Positions 54,127 to 63,339 of a stretch of DNA of 64,000 nucleotides are shown piece after piece. Each line of letters opens with the position of its first letter. Positions within the stretch are counted from its first letter, which is position 1. The notes below the pieces were generated by a model. It was not told the origin of the DNA, made no database searches, and saw only the letters and a program-made list of their open reading frames with translations. Source of the stretch: an uncultured Clostridia bacterium (GTDB lineage Bacteria; Bacillota; Clostridia; TANB77; CAG-508). The translations under genes were made by a program, and so were the position numbers. Where the stretch lies: assembly GCA_949482135.1 (NCBI GenBank), contig CASYFC010000003.1, forward strand, positions 124,001-188,000, given 5' to 3'.

Positions 54127-54552
54127 GTGTTAATTGGTGAATTTGAACATTCTCTAGATGCTAAAGGTAGACTTATAATGCCTGCAAAGCTTAGAGAAGA
54201 CATTGGTGAAAAGTTCATAATAACTAAAGGTCTAGACGGATGTTTATTTGCATTTTCACTTGAAGAGTGGAAAAACTTTGAACAAAAATTAAGAACACTT
54301 CCAATTTCTAATAAGGATGCAAGAGCATTCTCAAGATTTTTCTTCGCTGGAGCAATCGATTGTGAAATCGATAAACAAGGTAGATTCCTAATTTCAAGTA
54401 ATTTAAGAGAATTTGCAGAATTCATAAAAGATGTTGTTATAGTTGGTATGGATTCTAGAATTGAAATTTGGAGTAAAGAAAAATGGCAACAATGTAATGA
54501 AGACATTTCCGCAGATGAAATTGCAGAAAAAATGGAAATGTTGGGAATATAA
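54127..54552 (+). CDS. mraZ: Transcriptional regulator MraZ
   Basis: 141 residues. Ring-forming DNA-binding protein of the AbrB-like fold, with two DxxxR repeats: [12 protein letters not shown] and [12 protein letters not shown]. It represses the division and cell wall cluster through the GTGG boxes just upstream. GTG start ten bases after AAGGAG. First gene of the dcw cluster; an unusual A-rich spacer of about 370 bases separates it from rsmH. Confidence 0.96.
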   Translation: MLIGEFEHSLDAKGRLIMPAKLREDIGEKFIITKGLDGCLFAFSLEEWKNFEQKLRTLPISNKDARAFSRFFFAGAIDCEIDKQGRFLISSNLREFAEFIKDVVIVGMDSRIEIWSKEKWQQCNEDISADEIAEKMEMLGI

Positions 54553-54603
54553 GTATATAACTTGCTAAAGTTTATATAGATGCCAAAGATAAAATTTCAA
54601 AGT

Positions 54604-54833
54604 ACAAAAGATTATTAATTTACAAATGAAAAAAGTATACAAAAGATAAAATTTAAAAATACTAAAGAAAAAATACACAAAAGACAAAAACTTTAGTTTC
54701 ACTAAAGAAAAAGTAAAATAACTACAAAAGAAATTTTGTAAACAAAAGAAAAGATATATAATTTACTAAGGTAAAAATATATAGTACAAAAGATTAAAGA
54801 ATACGAAGGATAAAGTTTTAAAAGTACAAAAGA
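54604..54833 (+). repeat. Interspersed ACAAAAGA array
   Basis: The mraZ-rsmH spacer (54553-54925) holds no gene but contains seven exact ACAAAAGA octamers at 54604, 54639, 54677, 54724, 54742, 54786 and 54826, plus weaker forms (ACTAAAGAAA). Spacing is irregular (18-47 bases). Surroundings such as AGATAAAATTT recur, suggesting decayed tandem duplication. All copies are on the plus strand. A short hairpin, ACAGTTGGTA/TACCAACTGT, follows near 54862-54889. Confidence 0.7.
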
Positions 54834-54925
54834 AAAACTACAATTTGGCAAAGACAGTTGGTATAAATTTACCAACTGTTTATGCTATATAGGAAAACAA
54901 AACGTTTTATCGAGAGGTAAATATT

Positions 54926-55854
54926 TTGGAATTTAATCACAAATCGGTTATGTTAGCAGAATGCATTGAAGGTCTAAATATTAAACCTGATGGTATATAT
55001 GTTGACGGAACAATGGGTCGGAGCTGGTCACAGCAAAGAAATAGTAAAAAGAATATCTAAGAGTGGGCTTCTTGTCGGAATTGATAGAGACGAAGAGGCT
55101 ATTTGTGTTGCTAAACAAAGATTAAGTGATTTTAAAAACGTTATTTTTGTACATGATAATCATGATAATATAAAAAATATTTTAAGAGAACAAAAAATTT
55201 CAGAAGTAGATGGGATTTTGTTGGATTTAGGAGTTTCTTCATATCAACTTGATGAGAGAAATAGAGGCTTTAGCTATATGGGAGAAGCTGAGCTTGATAT
55301 GAGAATGGATAAATCACAGAATTTCACAGCAAAAGATGTTGTAAATAAATATAGTGAAGAAGATTTAGCTAGAATAATTTTTGAATATGGTGAAGAAAAA
55401 TATTCTAGAAAAATAGCAAGAAAAATTGTAGAACAAAGAAAAAGTAAAGAAATTGTAACAACAGAAGAATTAGTAAACATTATAAAAAGTGTTATTCCTT
55501 TTTCAAAATGTGATGGACATCCTGCTAAAAGAACATTCCAAGCAATAAGAATAGAAGTAAATGATGAAATAAAACCTTTATATAATACTATAATTGACTG
55601 TATAGATAGCCTAAAAAGGAGTGGCAGATTATGTGTTTTAACCTTTCACTCTTTAGAAGATAGGGCAGTAAAGAAAGCTTTTAATGATTCTGTGCGGAAA
55701 ATGTATTTGTCCACCAGGATTACCATATTGTGTATGTGGAGCAAAAACTAAAGGAAAGGTAATTACAAGAAAACCATTGCTTCCATCAGAAGAAGAAATG
55801 AATGAAAATTCAAGAAGTAAAAGTGCAAAATTAAGGATTTTTGAAAAGATATAA
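54926..55854 (+). pseudogene. rsmH: 16S rRNA m4C1402 methyltransferase RsmH with two frameshifts
   Basis: Full-length RsmH (about 308 residues) if two bases are removed. It starts at TTG after [23 protein letters not shown], then VDGTMG, where an extra C at 55019 breaks the SAM site GGAGHS. The middle frame runs through [14 protein letters not shown] and [13 protein letters not shown] second extra C at 55695 breaks the frame before [13 protein letters not shown]; the end reads [10 protein letters not shown]. Both extra bases are C directly before GGA. Since the rest is fully conserved, sequencing or assembly error, very recent decay, or programmed shifting are all open. Confidence 0.85.
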
Positions 55855-55899
55855 TATGGATATTAATATAGATTACAAATGAAAGGAGGAAAGAAAAGT

Positions 55900-56493
55900 A
55901 TGGCAAATAACTATAGTTATCAATATGATACAAACCCTCGAAAATTAGATACTAATTACTCAAGACCAGAAAAGAAAAATATTTCAAGCAAAAAGAAAAA
56001 AAGTGTAACTACAAAAACTAAAAAAACAGTGTCAAAACAATCACAGAAAACATTAAAAAAGAATGATAACAAATCTAATGAAAAGAAAAATGAAATTAAA
56101 AAAGAAAAACTGGCTAATTTTAAAATAAAATTTTCTATTGGATGTAAAACAGTATTAATATTTGCTGCATTTTTCTTTATAATCTTTAGAGAAGCTCAAA
56201 TAAATGAATTATTTTCAAATATTCAAAAACTAAAAACATCAATAACTACTATTCAAAAAGCAAATGACCAGTTAGAAATAAATATTCAAAATAGTATAAA
56301 TGCAAATAATATAGAACAGGCAGCAAAAGAGTTGTTGGGGATGCAAAAATTAACTTCTAAGCAAACAGTATATATTTCTTTACCAAAAGAAGATTATGTT
56401 GAACATAGTACTGAGGAAGTAATAATAGGAGAAGAAAAAAACTGGTTTGAATTATTTATAGATAGTGTAAAAAACGTAAGTCAAAAAAAATAA
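55900..56493 (+). CDS. ftsL: FtsL-like division protein
   Basis: 197 residues. A long basic Lys/Ser/Asn-rich cytoplasmic tail (about 1-80), one membrane helix (CKTVLIFAAFFFIIF, about 85-103), and an extracellular leucine-zipper-like coiled coil followed by LLGMQKLTSKQTVYISLPKE. This plan and its place between rsmH and the PBP identify FtsL, which recruits the septal FtsW-PBP complex. The tail is longer than usual. ATG 55900 follows AAAGGAGG; the earlier in-frame ATG lies before that site. Confidence 0.85.
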   Translation: MANNYSYQYDTNPRKLDTNYSRPEKKNISSKKKKSVTTKTKKTVSKQSQKTLKKNDNKSNEKKNEIKKEKLANFKIKFSIGCKTVLIFAAFFFIIFREAQINELFSNIQKLKTSITTIQKANDQLEINIQNSINANNIEQAAKELLGMQKLTSKQTVYISLPKEDYVEHSTEEVIIGEEKNWFELFIDSVKNVSQKK

Positions 56494-56532
56494 AACATTA
56501 TTATACAAAGCAAAGTATAATAATGTTTTTTT
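56492..56532 (+). terminator. Terminator inside the dcw cluster
   Basis: Perfect 15-bp stem (56492-56506 with 56515-56529), then TTTTTT... It overlaps the ftsL stop codon and would split ftsL from the PBP gene, or attenuate transcription. Confidence 0.85.
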
Positions 56533-56543
56533 GTTGAGAAAGT

Positions 56544-56572
56544 CAAATTTGAGGGATGTTCCGAAATTTCAG
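56544..56572 (+). repeat. Diverged GGGACG-type palindrome, copy 4
   Basis: CAAATTTGAGGGATGTTCC then GAAATTTCAG followed by T-run: related to the 29-base palindrome at 32012 but with several changes. Confidence 0.55.
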
Positions 56573-56627
56573 TTCTTTTTTTTAGAATATACTAATAAAA
56601 TTAAATAACAAAAATATTGGAGGCAAT

Positions 56628-58409
56628 ATGATTAATAGTAATTTAGATTCTAAGAAAAAGATGATTCTTATTTTAATCATTTGTACAATTATATGGTTTA
56701 TAATTATTTCAAGATTAGTATTTATACAATTAATAGAAGGTGAGAAATGGACTACAAAAGCAAATAACCAATTATATATAAGTAGAATAATTACAGCCAA
56801 TAGAGGAACCATATATGATGCAAGTGGTAAAGTTGTTCTGGCTCAGAGTAGCTCTGTAGAAACTGTTTCAGTAAATCCACTAAATATCGCAAAAGAAAAT
56901 AAGGAAAAAGTTGCAAAAGCTTTTTCAGAAATATTTGAATTAGATTATGATAAAGTTTTAAAAAAAGTTAATAAAAAAAGTTCTATTGAAACAATTATAA
57001 AAAGAGTAGACAAAGAAAAAACAGATAGTTTAAGAATTTGGATGCAAGATAATAATATTTATACAGGAATTAATATAGATGAAGATACAAAAAGATATTA
57101 TCCATATTCTACTTTAGCATCACATATTATAGGATTTGTAGGGAGTGATAATCAAGGATTAGATGGAATTGAAGCAAAATATGATGAAATCTTAACTGGT
57201 GAAAATGGTAGTATAAGTAAAATGATGGATGCAAAAGGAAATATTATAGGCGATAATGGGGAGAATTATGAAGATTCAAATAGAGGAAATGATTTAGTAT
57301 TAAGCATAGATATGAATATTCAAGCAATAGTTGAGAAATACTTAGAAGAGGCATGCATAGAAAATATTTGTACAGATGGTGGAAATATAATTATTATGGA
57401 TCCTAACAACGGTGATATATTAGCAATGGCAACATATCCTTATTATGATTTAAATAATCCTTATGAAATAACAGATGAAACAATAGCAAGTATGTGGGGA
57501 GAATTAGATAGCGGGGAAAAAAATAAATATTTACAATCAATGTGGAGAAATAAGGCTGTTGCTGATACATATGAACCAGGTTCAACTTTTAAATTAGTAA
57601 CAGCTTCAGCATCACTTGAAGAAGGAATTGCTGAAACAGATAGACAGGGGTCATATAATTGTGGTGGAAGTATTGAAATAGCAGGTGTAAAAATAAAATG
57701 TTGGAGATATTATAGACCACATGGAGGTCAAAGTTTAAGAGAAGCATTAATGAATTCATGTAATCCAGTTTTTATTGGATTAGGACAGAAATTAGGAGTT
57801 TCTAAATATTATGAATATTTAAAAAAATTCGGATTTTTAGAAAAAACAGGAATTGATTTAATTGGAGAAGCCAGATCAATATTTTTAAAAGAAGAAAAGG
57901 TAGGACCAGTTGAACTTGCAACAATAAGTTTTGGTCAGAGATTTGAAGTTACACCGATACAAATGATTACAATGGTTTCATCAATTGCAAATGATGGCAT
58001 ATATGTAAAACCAAGAATAGTAAAAGCTATTATAGATTCAAAAACAGGAGAAAGAAACGATTTAGAACCAATTTTTAAAGATGAAGTAATATCTAAAGAA
58101 ACTTCAGAAAAAGTTCTAAGCATGATGACATCTGTTGTTTCAGAAGGAACTGGAAAAAATGCAAGAGTTCAAGGTTTCAATGTGGGAGGAAAAACAGGAA
58201 CATCAGAAGACGGTGTAAATACAGGAAAGTATGTAACATCGTTTATAGGAGTTGCACCAACAGATGATCCAAAAGTAACTATTTTGGTTACTTTATATAA
58301 TCCAACAGGAGAATCTGGACATCAAGGAGGAACAGTAGCAGCACCTGTTGCAGGAAAAGTTTTAAATGAAGTAATAAACTATTTAGAGATTTCACCTACA
58401 GAAGAATAA
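56628..58409 (+). CDS. Class B penicillin-binding protein (FtsI-like)
   Basis: 593 residues. Membrane helix about 10-30, dimer domain opening ANRGTIYDASGKVVLAQ, and transpeptidase motifs STFK (near 320), SCN and KTGT. No PASTA domain follows. In the dcw cluster, between ftsL and murE, this is the expected septal transpeptidase partner of FtsW. It is clearly a paralogue of the 754-residue protein at 837. TGGAGG precedes the ATG. Confidence 0.94.
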   Translation: MINSNLDSKKKMILILIICTIIWFIIISRLVFIQLIEGEKWTTKANNQLYISRIITANRGTIYDASGKVVLAQSSSVETVSVNPLNIAKENKEKVAKAFSEIFELDYDKVLKKVNKKSSIETIIKRVDKEKTDSLRIWMQDNNIYTGINIDEDTKRYYPYSTLASHIIGFVGSDNQGLDGIEAKYDEILTGENGSISKMMDAKGNIIGDNGENYEDSNRGNDLVLSIDMNIQAIVEKYLEEACIENICTDGGNIIIMDPNNGDILAMATYPYYDLNNPYEITDETIASMWGELDSGEKNKYLQSMWRNKAVADTYEPGSTFKLVTASASLEEGIAETDRQGSYNCGGSIEIAGVKIKCWRYYRPHGGQSLREALMNSCNPVFIGLGQKLGVSKYYEYLKKFGFLEKTGIDLIGEARSIFLKEEKVGPVELATISFGQRFEVTPIQMITMVSSIANDGIYVKPRIVKAIIDSKTGERNDLEPIFKDEVISKETSEKVLSMMTSVVSEGTGKNARVQGFNVGGKTGTSEDGVNTGKYVTSFIGVAPTDDPKVTILVTLYNPTGESGHQGGTVAAPVAGKVLNEVINYLEISPTEE

Positions 58410-58493
58410 ATAATTTGAAGATTTTCTGTACAAAAGAAATTTTTTACTATATAATAACATAGAATAAAAAGAGATTTTGGAGGTAAATTCTAA

Positions 58494-59972
58494 ATGGAAT
58501 TGAAAAAACTTTTAAATGGATTAGAAAATTATAAATCTAAAGGTGATTTAAGTATAGATATAAAAAAGGTTGAATGTAATTCAAAAAAAGTTACAGCAAA
58601 CTCATTATTTATTGCCATTAAAGGTTATGATTTTGATGGGCATGAATATGTAGAAGAAGCGATTGAAAATGGTGCTGTTGCAGTTGTTTTAGATATGTCT
58701 GCAGATCTTAAGAAGATAAAAATATCTAAAACTGGTGTAACTATAATAATTATAGATGATAGTAGAAAAGCTTTAGCTAAAATATCTTGTAATTATTTTG
58801 GAAATCCTTCAAAATATTTTAAACTTATTGGTGTTACAGGCACAAAAGGAAAAACAACAACAACATATATGATAAAATCAATTTTAGAAAAGGCAGGTTT
58901 TAAAGTAGGATTAATAGGAACTGTTGCAAATTACATAGGAGATGATTGTTTGGGATATAGTAATAGAACAACTCCTGAAAGTTTAGAATTACAAGGACTA
59001 TTTTATAAAATGGCAAAATCAAAATGTGATTATGTTGTAATGGAAGTATCTTCTCAAAGTTTAAAATTAAATAGAGTAGATGGATGCTATTTTGATTATG
59101 CTATTTTTACAAATCTTTATAAAGATCATATCAGTTTAAAAGAACATAGTGATATGAATGAATATTTTGAATCTAAACTAAAACTATTTACAATGGCACC
59201 AAGAGGATTTGTAAATAGTGATGATTTTAAATGCAATAAAATAATAAAAGGTGCTCCAAATTGCAATATAAGTACTTATGCAGTAGATAATAAAGCAGAT
59301 TTACTTGCAAAGGATATTACTATAACTAATACAAGTGTTGATTTCAAAGTAAAAATCGGCATGAGAAATGAAAGAATAAAAGTAAACATCCCAGGAAGAT
59401 ATAGTGTGTATAATGCACTAGCTGCAATTTCTTTAGTTAATGCAATTGGTGGAATTGATGTAGAAAAAATAAAAGAAGGATTAGAAGAAATTGTAGTTCC
59501 AGGAAGAAATGAATTAGTACCAAACAAAAAAGAACTTGCTATTATGATTGATTATGCTCATACAGCAGAAAGTTTAGAAAATATTTTACAAGCAGCTAAA
59601 ACATATACACCAGGAAAAGTTATATGTTTATTTGGTTGCGGTGGAGATAGAGATAAAGAGAAGAGACCTCGTATGGGCGAAGTTGCTGGAAGACTGGCTG
59701 ATTATACTGTTGTTACTACAGATAATCCTAGAACAGAAAAACCAGAAGATATAATTAGTGAAATTGAAGAGGGAATTTCAAAAACAAAAGGAAAATATGA
59801 AATTGTTGTTGATAGAAAGGAAGCTATAAAAGTAGCTATAAAACTTACAAATAAAAGAGATTTACTTATTTTAGCGGGAAAAGGACATGAAACAACACAA
59901 GAAATCAATGGAAAAAAATATCCTTTTGATGAAAGAGAAATTGTTAAAGAAATATTAGGAGAGAAGAATTAA
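58494..59972 (+). CDS. murE: UDP-MurNAc-tripeptide ligase (meso-DAP type)
   Basis: 492 residues. Adds meso-diaminopimelate to UDP-MurNAc-L-Ala-D-Glu. ATP loop GTKGKTTTTYM, NRTTPESLELQ, the lysine region YFESKLKLF, and the specificity motif TTDNPRTEKP with the DNPR that recognises meso-DAP. The end GKGHETTQ.. is also typical. TGGAGG precedes the ATG. Its last base overlaps the mraY start. It is the standard MurE, in contrast with the paralogue at 4383. Confidence 0.95.
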   Translation: MELKKLLNGLENYKSKGDLSIDIKKVECNSKKVTANSLFIAIKGYDFDGHEYVEEAIENGAVAVVLDMSADLKKIKISKTGVTIIIIDDSRKALAKISCNYFGNPSKYFKLIGVTGTKGKTTTTYMIKSILEKAGFKVGLIGTVANYIGDDCLGYSNRTTPESLELQGLFYKMAKSKCDYVVMEVSSQSLKLNRVDGCYFDYAIFTNLYKDHISLKEHSDMNEYFESKLKLFTMAPRGFVNSDDFKCNKIIKGAPNCNISTYAVDNKADLLAKDITITNTSVDFKVKIGMRNERIKVNIPGRYSVYNALAAISLVNAIGGIDVEKIKEGLEEIVVPGRNELVPNKKELAIMIDYAHTAESLENILQAAKTYTPGKVICLFGCGGDRDKEKRPRMGEVAGRLADYTVVTTDNPRTEKPEDIISEIEEGISKTKGKYEIVVDRKEAIKVAIKLTNKRDLLILAGKGHETTQEINGKKYPFDEREIVKEILGEKN

Positions 59973-60943
59973 TGATTATACAAATAGTTTATTTACTACT
60001 AGCATTTATTTTAACTGCATTTTTAGGTAAAATTATTATTCCTATTTTAAAGAAACTTAAAGTGGGTCAAAGTGAAAGAAGTGATGGGCCTAGAGCTCAT
60101 CTGAAAAAACAAGGAACTCCTACTATGGGTGGAATAATGATGATTATTTCTATCATTTTAATTGTTGGAATATATTGTTTTATAACACATGATTTAGAAA
60201 AGATAACTCCAATTCTTGCTGTTGCTTTAACAAGTATAGGATTTGGAATTGTAGGATTTATAGATGATTTTAAAAAAGTTGTTTTAAAAAATACAGATGG
60301 TTTAAGTCCTAAGTTAAAAATGTTGGGACTTCTAGTAATTGCTACTAGCTATACACTTTTCTTAACTAATTATATAGGAATAGGAACAGATATAATAATT
60401 CCAATAATAAACTATAATTTGATGTTACCAATTTGGATATTTATTCCTTTTACAATTCTTGTTATGTTATCAGCTACAAATGCAGTTAATTTAACAGATG
60501 GAGTAGATGGATTAGCAGGAAGTGTAACAGCAATAATGGTAACAGCAATATCAATAATTGCAATAAAATTAGGGTATGAAAGCATATCAATATTTGGAAG
60601 TATAGTTGTAGGATGTTGTGCTGGATTTTTAATATATAATTTTTATAGAGCCAAAGTAATGATGGGAGATACAGGATCGTTATTATTAGGCGGAGTAATT
60701 GCAAGTATGACAATCTATATGAAATTACCATTGATTTTATTAATAATTGCAATAATTCCAATATTAGAAACATTATCAGATATTTTGCAAGTGATTTATT
60801 TTAGAAGAACTGGAAAAAGATTATTTAGAATGGCTCCATTACACCATCATTTTGAATTAAGTGGATGGAGAGAAAATAAAGTTGTTGCAATATTTTCATT
60901 AGTTACCTTTATAGCTTCAACTATTGCAGTTATTATTATTTAA
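59972..60943 (+). CDS. mraY: Phospho-MurNAc-pentapeptide transferase
   Basis: 323 residues, ten membrane helices. Transfers phospho-MurNAc-pentapeptide to undecaprenyl phosphate, making lipid I. Motifs: GTPTMGG, GFIDDFKKVVLKNTDGLSPK, NAVNLTDGVDGLAG, MGDTGSL and the cytoplasmic PLHHHFELSGW. Its ATG overlaps the murE stop (TAATG), indicating coupling. Confidence 0.96.
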   Translation: MIIQIVYLLLAFILTAFLGKIIIPILKKLKVGQSERSDGPRAHLKKQGTPTMGGIMMIISIILIVGIYCFITHDLEKITPILAVALTSIGFGIVGFIDDFKKVVLKNTDGLSPKLKMLGLLVIATSYTLFLTNYIGIGTDIIIPIINYNLMLPIWIFIPFTILVMLSATNAVNLTDGVDGLAGSVTAIMVTAISIIAIKLGYESISIFGSIVVGCCAGFLIYNFYRAKVMMGDTGSLLLGGVIASMTIYMKLPLILLIIAIIPILETLSDILQVIYFRRTGKRLFRMAPLHHHFELSGWRENKVVAIFSLVTFIASTIAVIII

Positions 60944-60997
60944 TTAAATTACAATCAGAAAAAACACTTAAAATTTAGGAAGGAATGATAACGAAAG

Positions 60998-62161
60998 ATG
61001 GCTAAAAAACAGAAAAAGTTTGGTTTACTACTGAATGGAAAATTTGATTATTCAATAGTAATAATAACATTATTATTGTTATCTGTTGGATTGATTGTGC
61101 TTCTTTCAGCAAGTGCGCCAAAAGCTATATCAGAAGAAAGTAGTAGCTATGAATATTTTAAAAGACAAAGTTTATTTGCTCTTCTTGGAATTGTTTGCAT
61201 GATTATATTATCCAAAATGGATTATAGAATTCTAAAAATAAAAAGTCTTAGATGGTTAATATATTTCATAACTATAGGTATATTAGTAGCTGTTGGTCTT
61301 ACTGGACTAGAAGAAGGTGGTGGAAGAAGATGGATAAAAATTTTAGGATTTTCATTTCAACCATCAGAATTCGCGAAAGTATCCTTGCTAGTAGTATTTG
61401 CGGGTATTTTAAGTGATGCAAAAGAAAATGGGAAAATAAAAAGTATCTTTTCAGGTTTTTTAACTCCAATAATTTTACTTGCTCCAATTGCATTTACAAT
61501 ATTGATATTGCAAAACCATTTTAGTGCTACTTTTATAATAGCGGCAATAGTATGTATACAAATGTTTGTTGTTGGAACAAGACTTACATATTTTGTTGGT
61601 GCTGGAGGAATTGGAGGAATTGCTCTTGCAGTTTATTTAATGATATCATCAGCTTCATCTGAAGGAGAGGATTTCAGATTTGATAGAATTCAAACATGGC
61701 TTAATCCAGAAGCTGATTTTATCGGAAAAGGTTGGCAAATAAATCAAAGTTTATTTGCTATTGGTTCTGGAGGAATGTTTGGACTTGGTCTCGGAAATAG
61801 TAAACAAAAATATTTGTATTTACCAGAACCACAAAATGATTTCATTTTTTCTGTTTTAGCAGAAGAACTAGGATTTTTTGGAAGTGTTTTAGTAATATTA
61901 TTATTTATGCTATTTATATGGAGAGGTGTTGTAATAGCAATGAAAGCACAAGATATTTTTGGGAGTTTAATTGCTATTGGTGTAACAACAATGATTGGGC
62001 TTCAAGCAGTTATAAATCTTGCAGTTGTTACAAACACAATACCAGTAACAGGAATGCCACTACCATTTTTTAGTTATGGTGGATCTGCTATGATTGCAAA
62101 TCTAATGGCAATTGGATTGTTGCTAAGTGTTTCAAGAAATAGTAAAGCAAATTCAAATTAA
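60998..62161 (+). CDS. ftsW: SEDS glycosyltransferase FtsW/SpoVE
   Basis: 387 residues, ten membrane helices. Lipid II polymerase partner of the class B PBP. Segments RRWIKILGFSFQPSEFAKVS, QNHFSATFII, and at the end TGMPLPFFSYGGSAMIANL are diagnostic; GLGNSKQKYLYLPEPQNDF carries the expected catalytic loop, with the aspartate of QNDF. GAAGGA lies upstream of the ATG. murD, which commonly separates mraY and ftsW, is absent. Confidence 0.94.
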   Translation: MAKKQKKFGLLLNGKFDYSIVIITLLLLSVGLIVLLSASAPKAISEESSSYEYFKRQSLFALLGIVCMIILSKMDYRILKIKSLRWLIYFITIGILVAVGLTGLEEGGGRRWIKILGFSFQPSEFAKVSLLVVFAGILSDAKENGKIKSIFSGFLTPIILLAPIAFTILILQNHFSATFIIAAIVCIQMFVVGTRLTYFVGAGGIGGIALAVYLMISSASSEGEDFRFDRIQTWLNPEADFIGKGWQINQSLFAIGSGGMFGLGLGNSKQKYLYLPEPQNDFIFSVLAEELGFFGSVLVILLFMLFIWRGVVIAMKAQDIFGSLIAIGVTTMIGLQAVINLAVVTNTIPVTGMPLPFFSYGGSAMIANLMAIGLLLSVSRNSKANSN

Positions 62162-62192
62162 AATTAAAATAGATAAGAAAGGACTAAAAAAG

Positions 62193-63308
62193 ATGAGAGT
62201 TATAATTTCAGCAGCAGGAACAGGAGGACACATAAATCCTGGAATTGCAATAGCTAATAAAATAAGAGAAAAAGATAAAAAGTCTGAAATTATATTTATA
62301 GGAACTAATAGAGGTCTTGAAAATGACTTAGTTCCAAGAGCCGGATATAAATTAAAAACGATAGATGCTTATGGATTAAAAAAGGAATTTTCAATACAAA
62401 ATTTGAAACATATAATCTTAACAATAAGAAGTAGAAAAGATGTAGAAAAAATTTTTGATGAATTTAAACCTGATTTAGTTCTTGGCACAGGTGGATATAT
62501 ATGTGGACCTGTATTTAATGTTGCTGTAAAAAGAAAAATACCAACTATTCTTCATGAAAGCAATGCATATCCTGGAAAAGCAGTAAAAATGTTTTCTAAA
62601 AAAGTTGATAAAATATTAGTTGGGTTTGAAGATACAAAATATAGATTAGAAGGCTGTAAAAGTGTTGTTGTAACAGGAACTCCTACTAAAATTAAAAAGT
62701 TAAATATATCTAATGAAAAAAAGAAGAAAATATTAGAAGAATTGGGTATAAAAAATGGTTTACCAATAGTGTTAGTTTTTGGAGGAAGTCAAGGTGCTCA
62801 AAGAATAAATGAAGCTGTTACAGAATTAATTAAAAATCATAAAAACGAGAAATATCAAATTATTTGGGCTACAGGAACAAAACAATTTGATATTGTTAAA
62901 GAAGAATTTGAAAAAAGCAGTATAAATATTAATAACATAAAAAATGTGAAAGCTGTTCCATATATTTATAATATGGAAGAATTAATAAACATAGCAGATT
63001 TACTAGTTTGCAGAAGTGGAGCAATGACAATAACAGAAATTAGTATAGTTGGAAAACCAGCGGTATTTATTCCACTTCCATCAATGTCAGCAAATAGGCA
63101 GGAAGATAATGCGCTAGTATTAAAAAAGATTGGTGCAGCAAAAATTATTTTGAACAAAGATGTAAATGGAAATAATCTATCTGAGGAAATAGATAGTATT
63201 ATTGAAGATAAACAAGAATTAGAAGAAATGGGAAAGGTTGCAAATTCGATTGCACCAAACAATGTAGAAGAAAAAATTTATGGTGAAATAAAACAATTAC
63301 TTAGCTAG
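62193..63308 (+). CDS. murG: UDP-GlcNAc transferase MurG
   Basis: 371 residues. Adds GlcNAc to lipid I, forming lipid II on the inner membrane face. GT-B fold with ISAAGTGGHINPGIAIA, GTGGYICGPV, HESNAYPG, VFGGSQGAQRIN and the donor site CRSGAMTITEI; PLPSMSANRQEDNA matches the usual C-terminal motif with a slight change. AAAGGA precedes the ATG; the longer in-frame extension overlaps ftsW and lacks a ribosome site. Confidence 0.96.
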   Translation: MRVIISAAGTGGHINPGIAIANKIREKDKKSEIIFIGTNRGLENDLVPRAGYKLKTIDAYGLKKEFSIQNLKHIILTIRSRKDVEKIFDEFKPDLVLGTGGYICGPVFNVAVKRKIPTILHESNAYPGKAVKMFSKKVDKILVGFEDTKYRLEGCKSVVVTGTPTKIKKLNISNEKKKKILEELGIKNGLPIVLVFGGSQGAQRINEAVTELIKNHKNEKYQIIWATGTKQFDIVKEEFEKSSININNIKNVKAVPYIYNMEELINIADLLVCRSGAMTITEISIVGKPAVFIPLPSMSANRQEDNALVLKKIGAAKIILNKDVNGNNLSEEIDSIIEDKQELEEMGKVANSIAPNNVEEKIYGEIKQLLS

Positions 63309-63339
63309 ATGAAACTATTATAATAATAGGAGATGAACT

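Noticed and set aside
54862..54889. ACAGTTGGTA hairpin before rsmH as terminator
   Set aside because: Good stem but no T-run follows, so it was kept only as a note to the array.
56628..58409. Calling this PBP or the one at 837 spoVD as proof of sporulation
   Set aside because: Sequence alone does not separate division from spore-specific class B PBPs, and no other sporulation gene is in the window.
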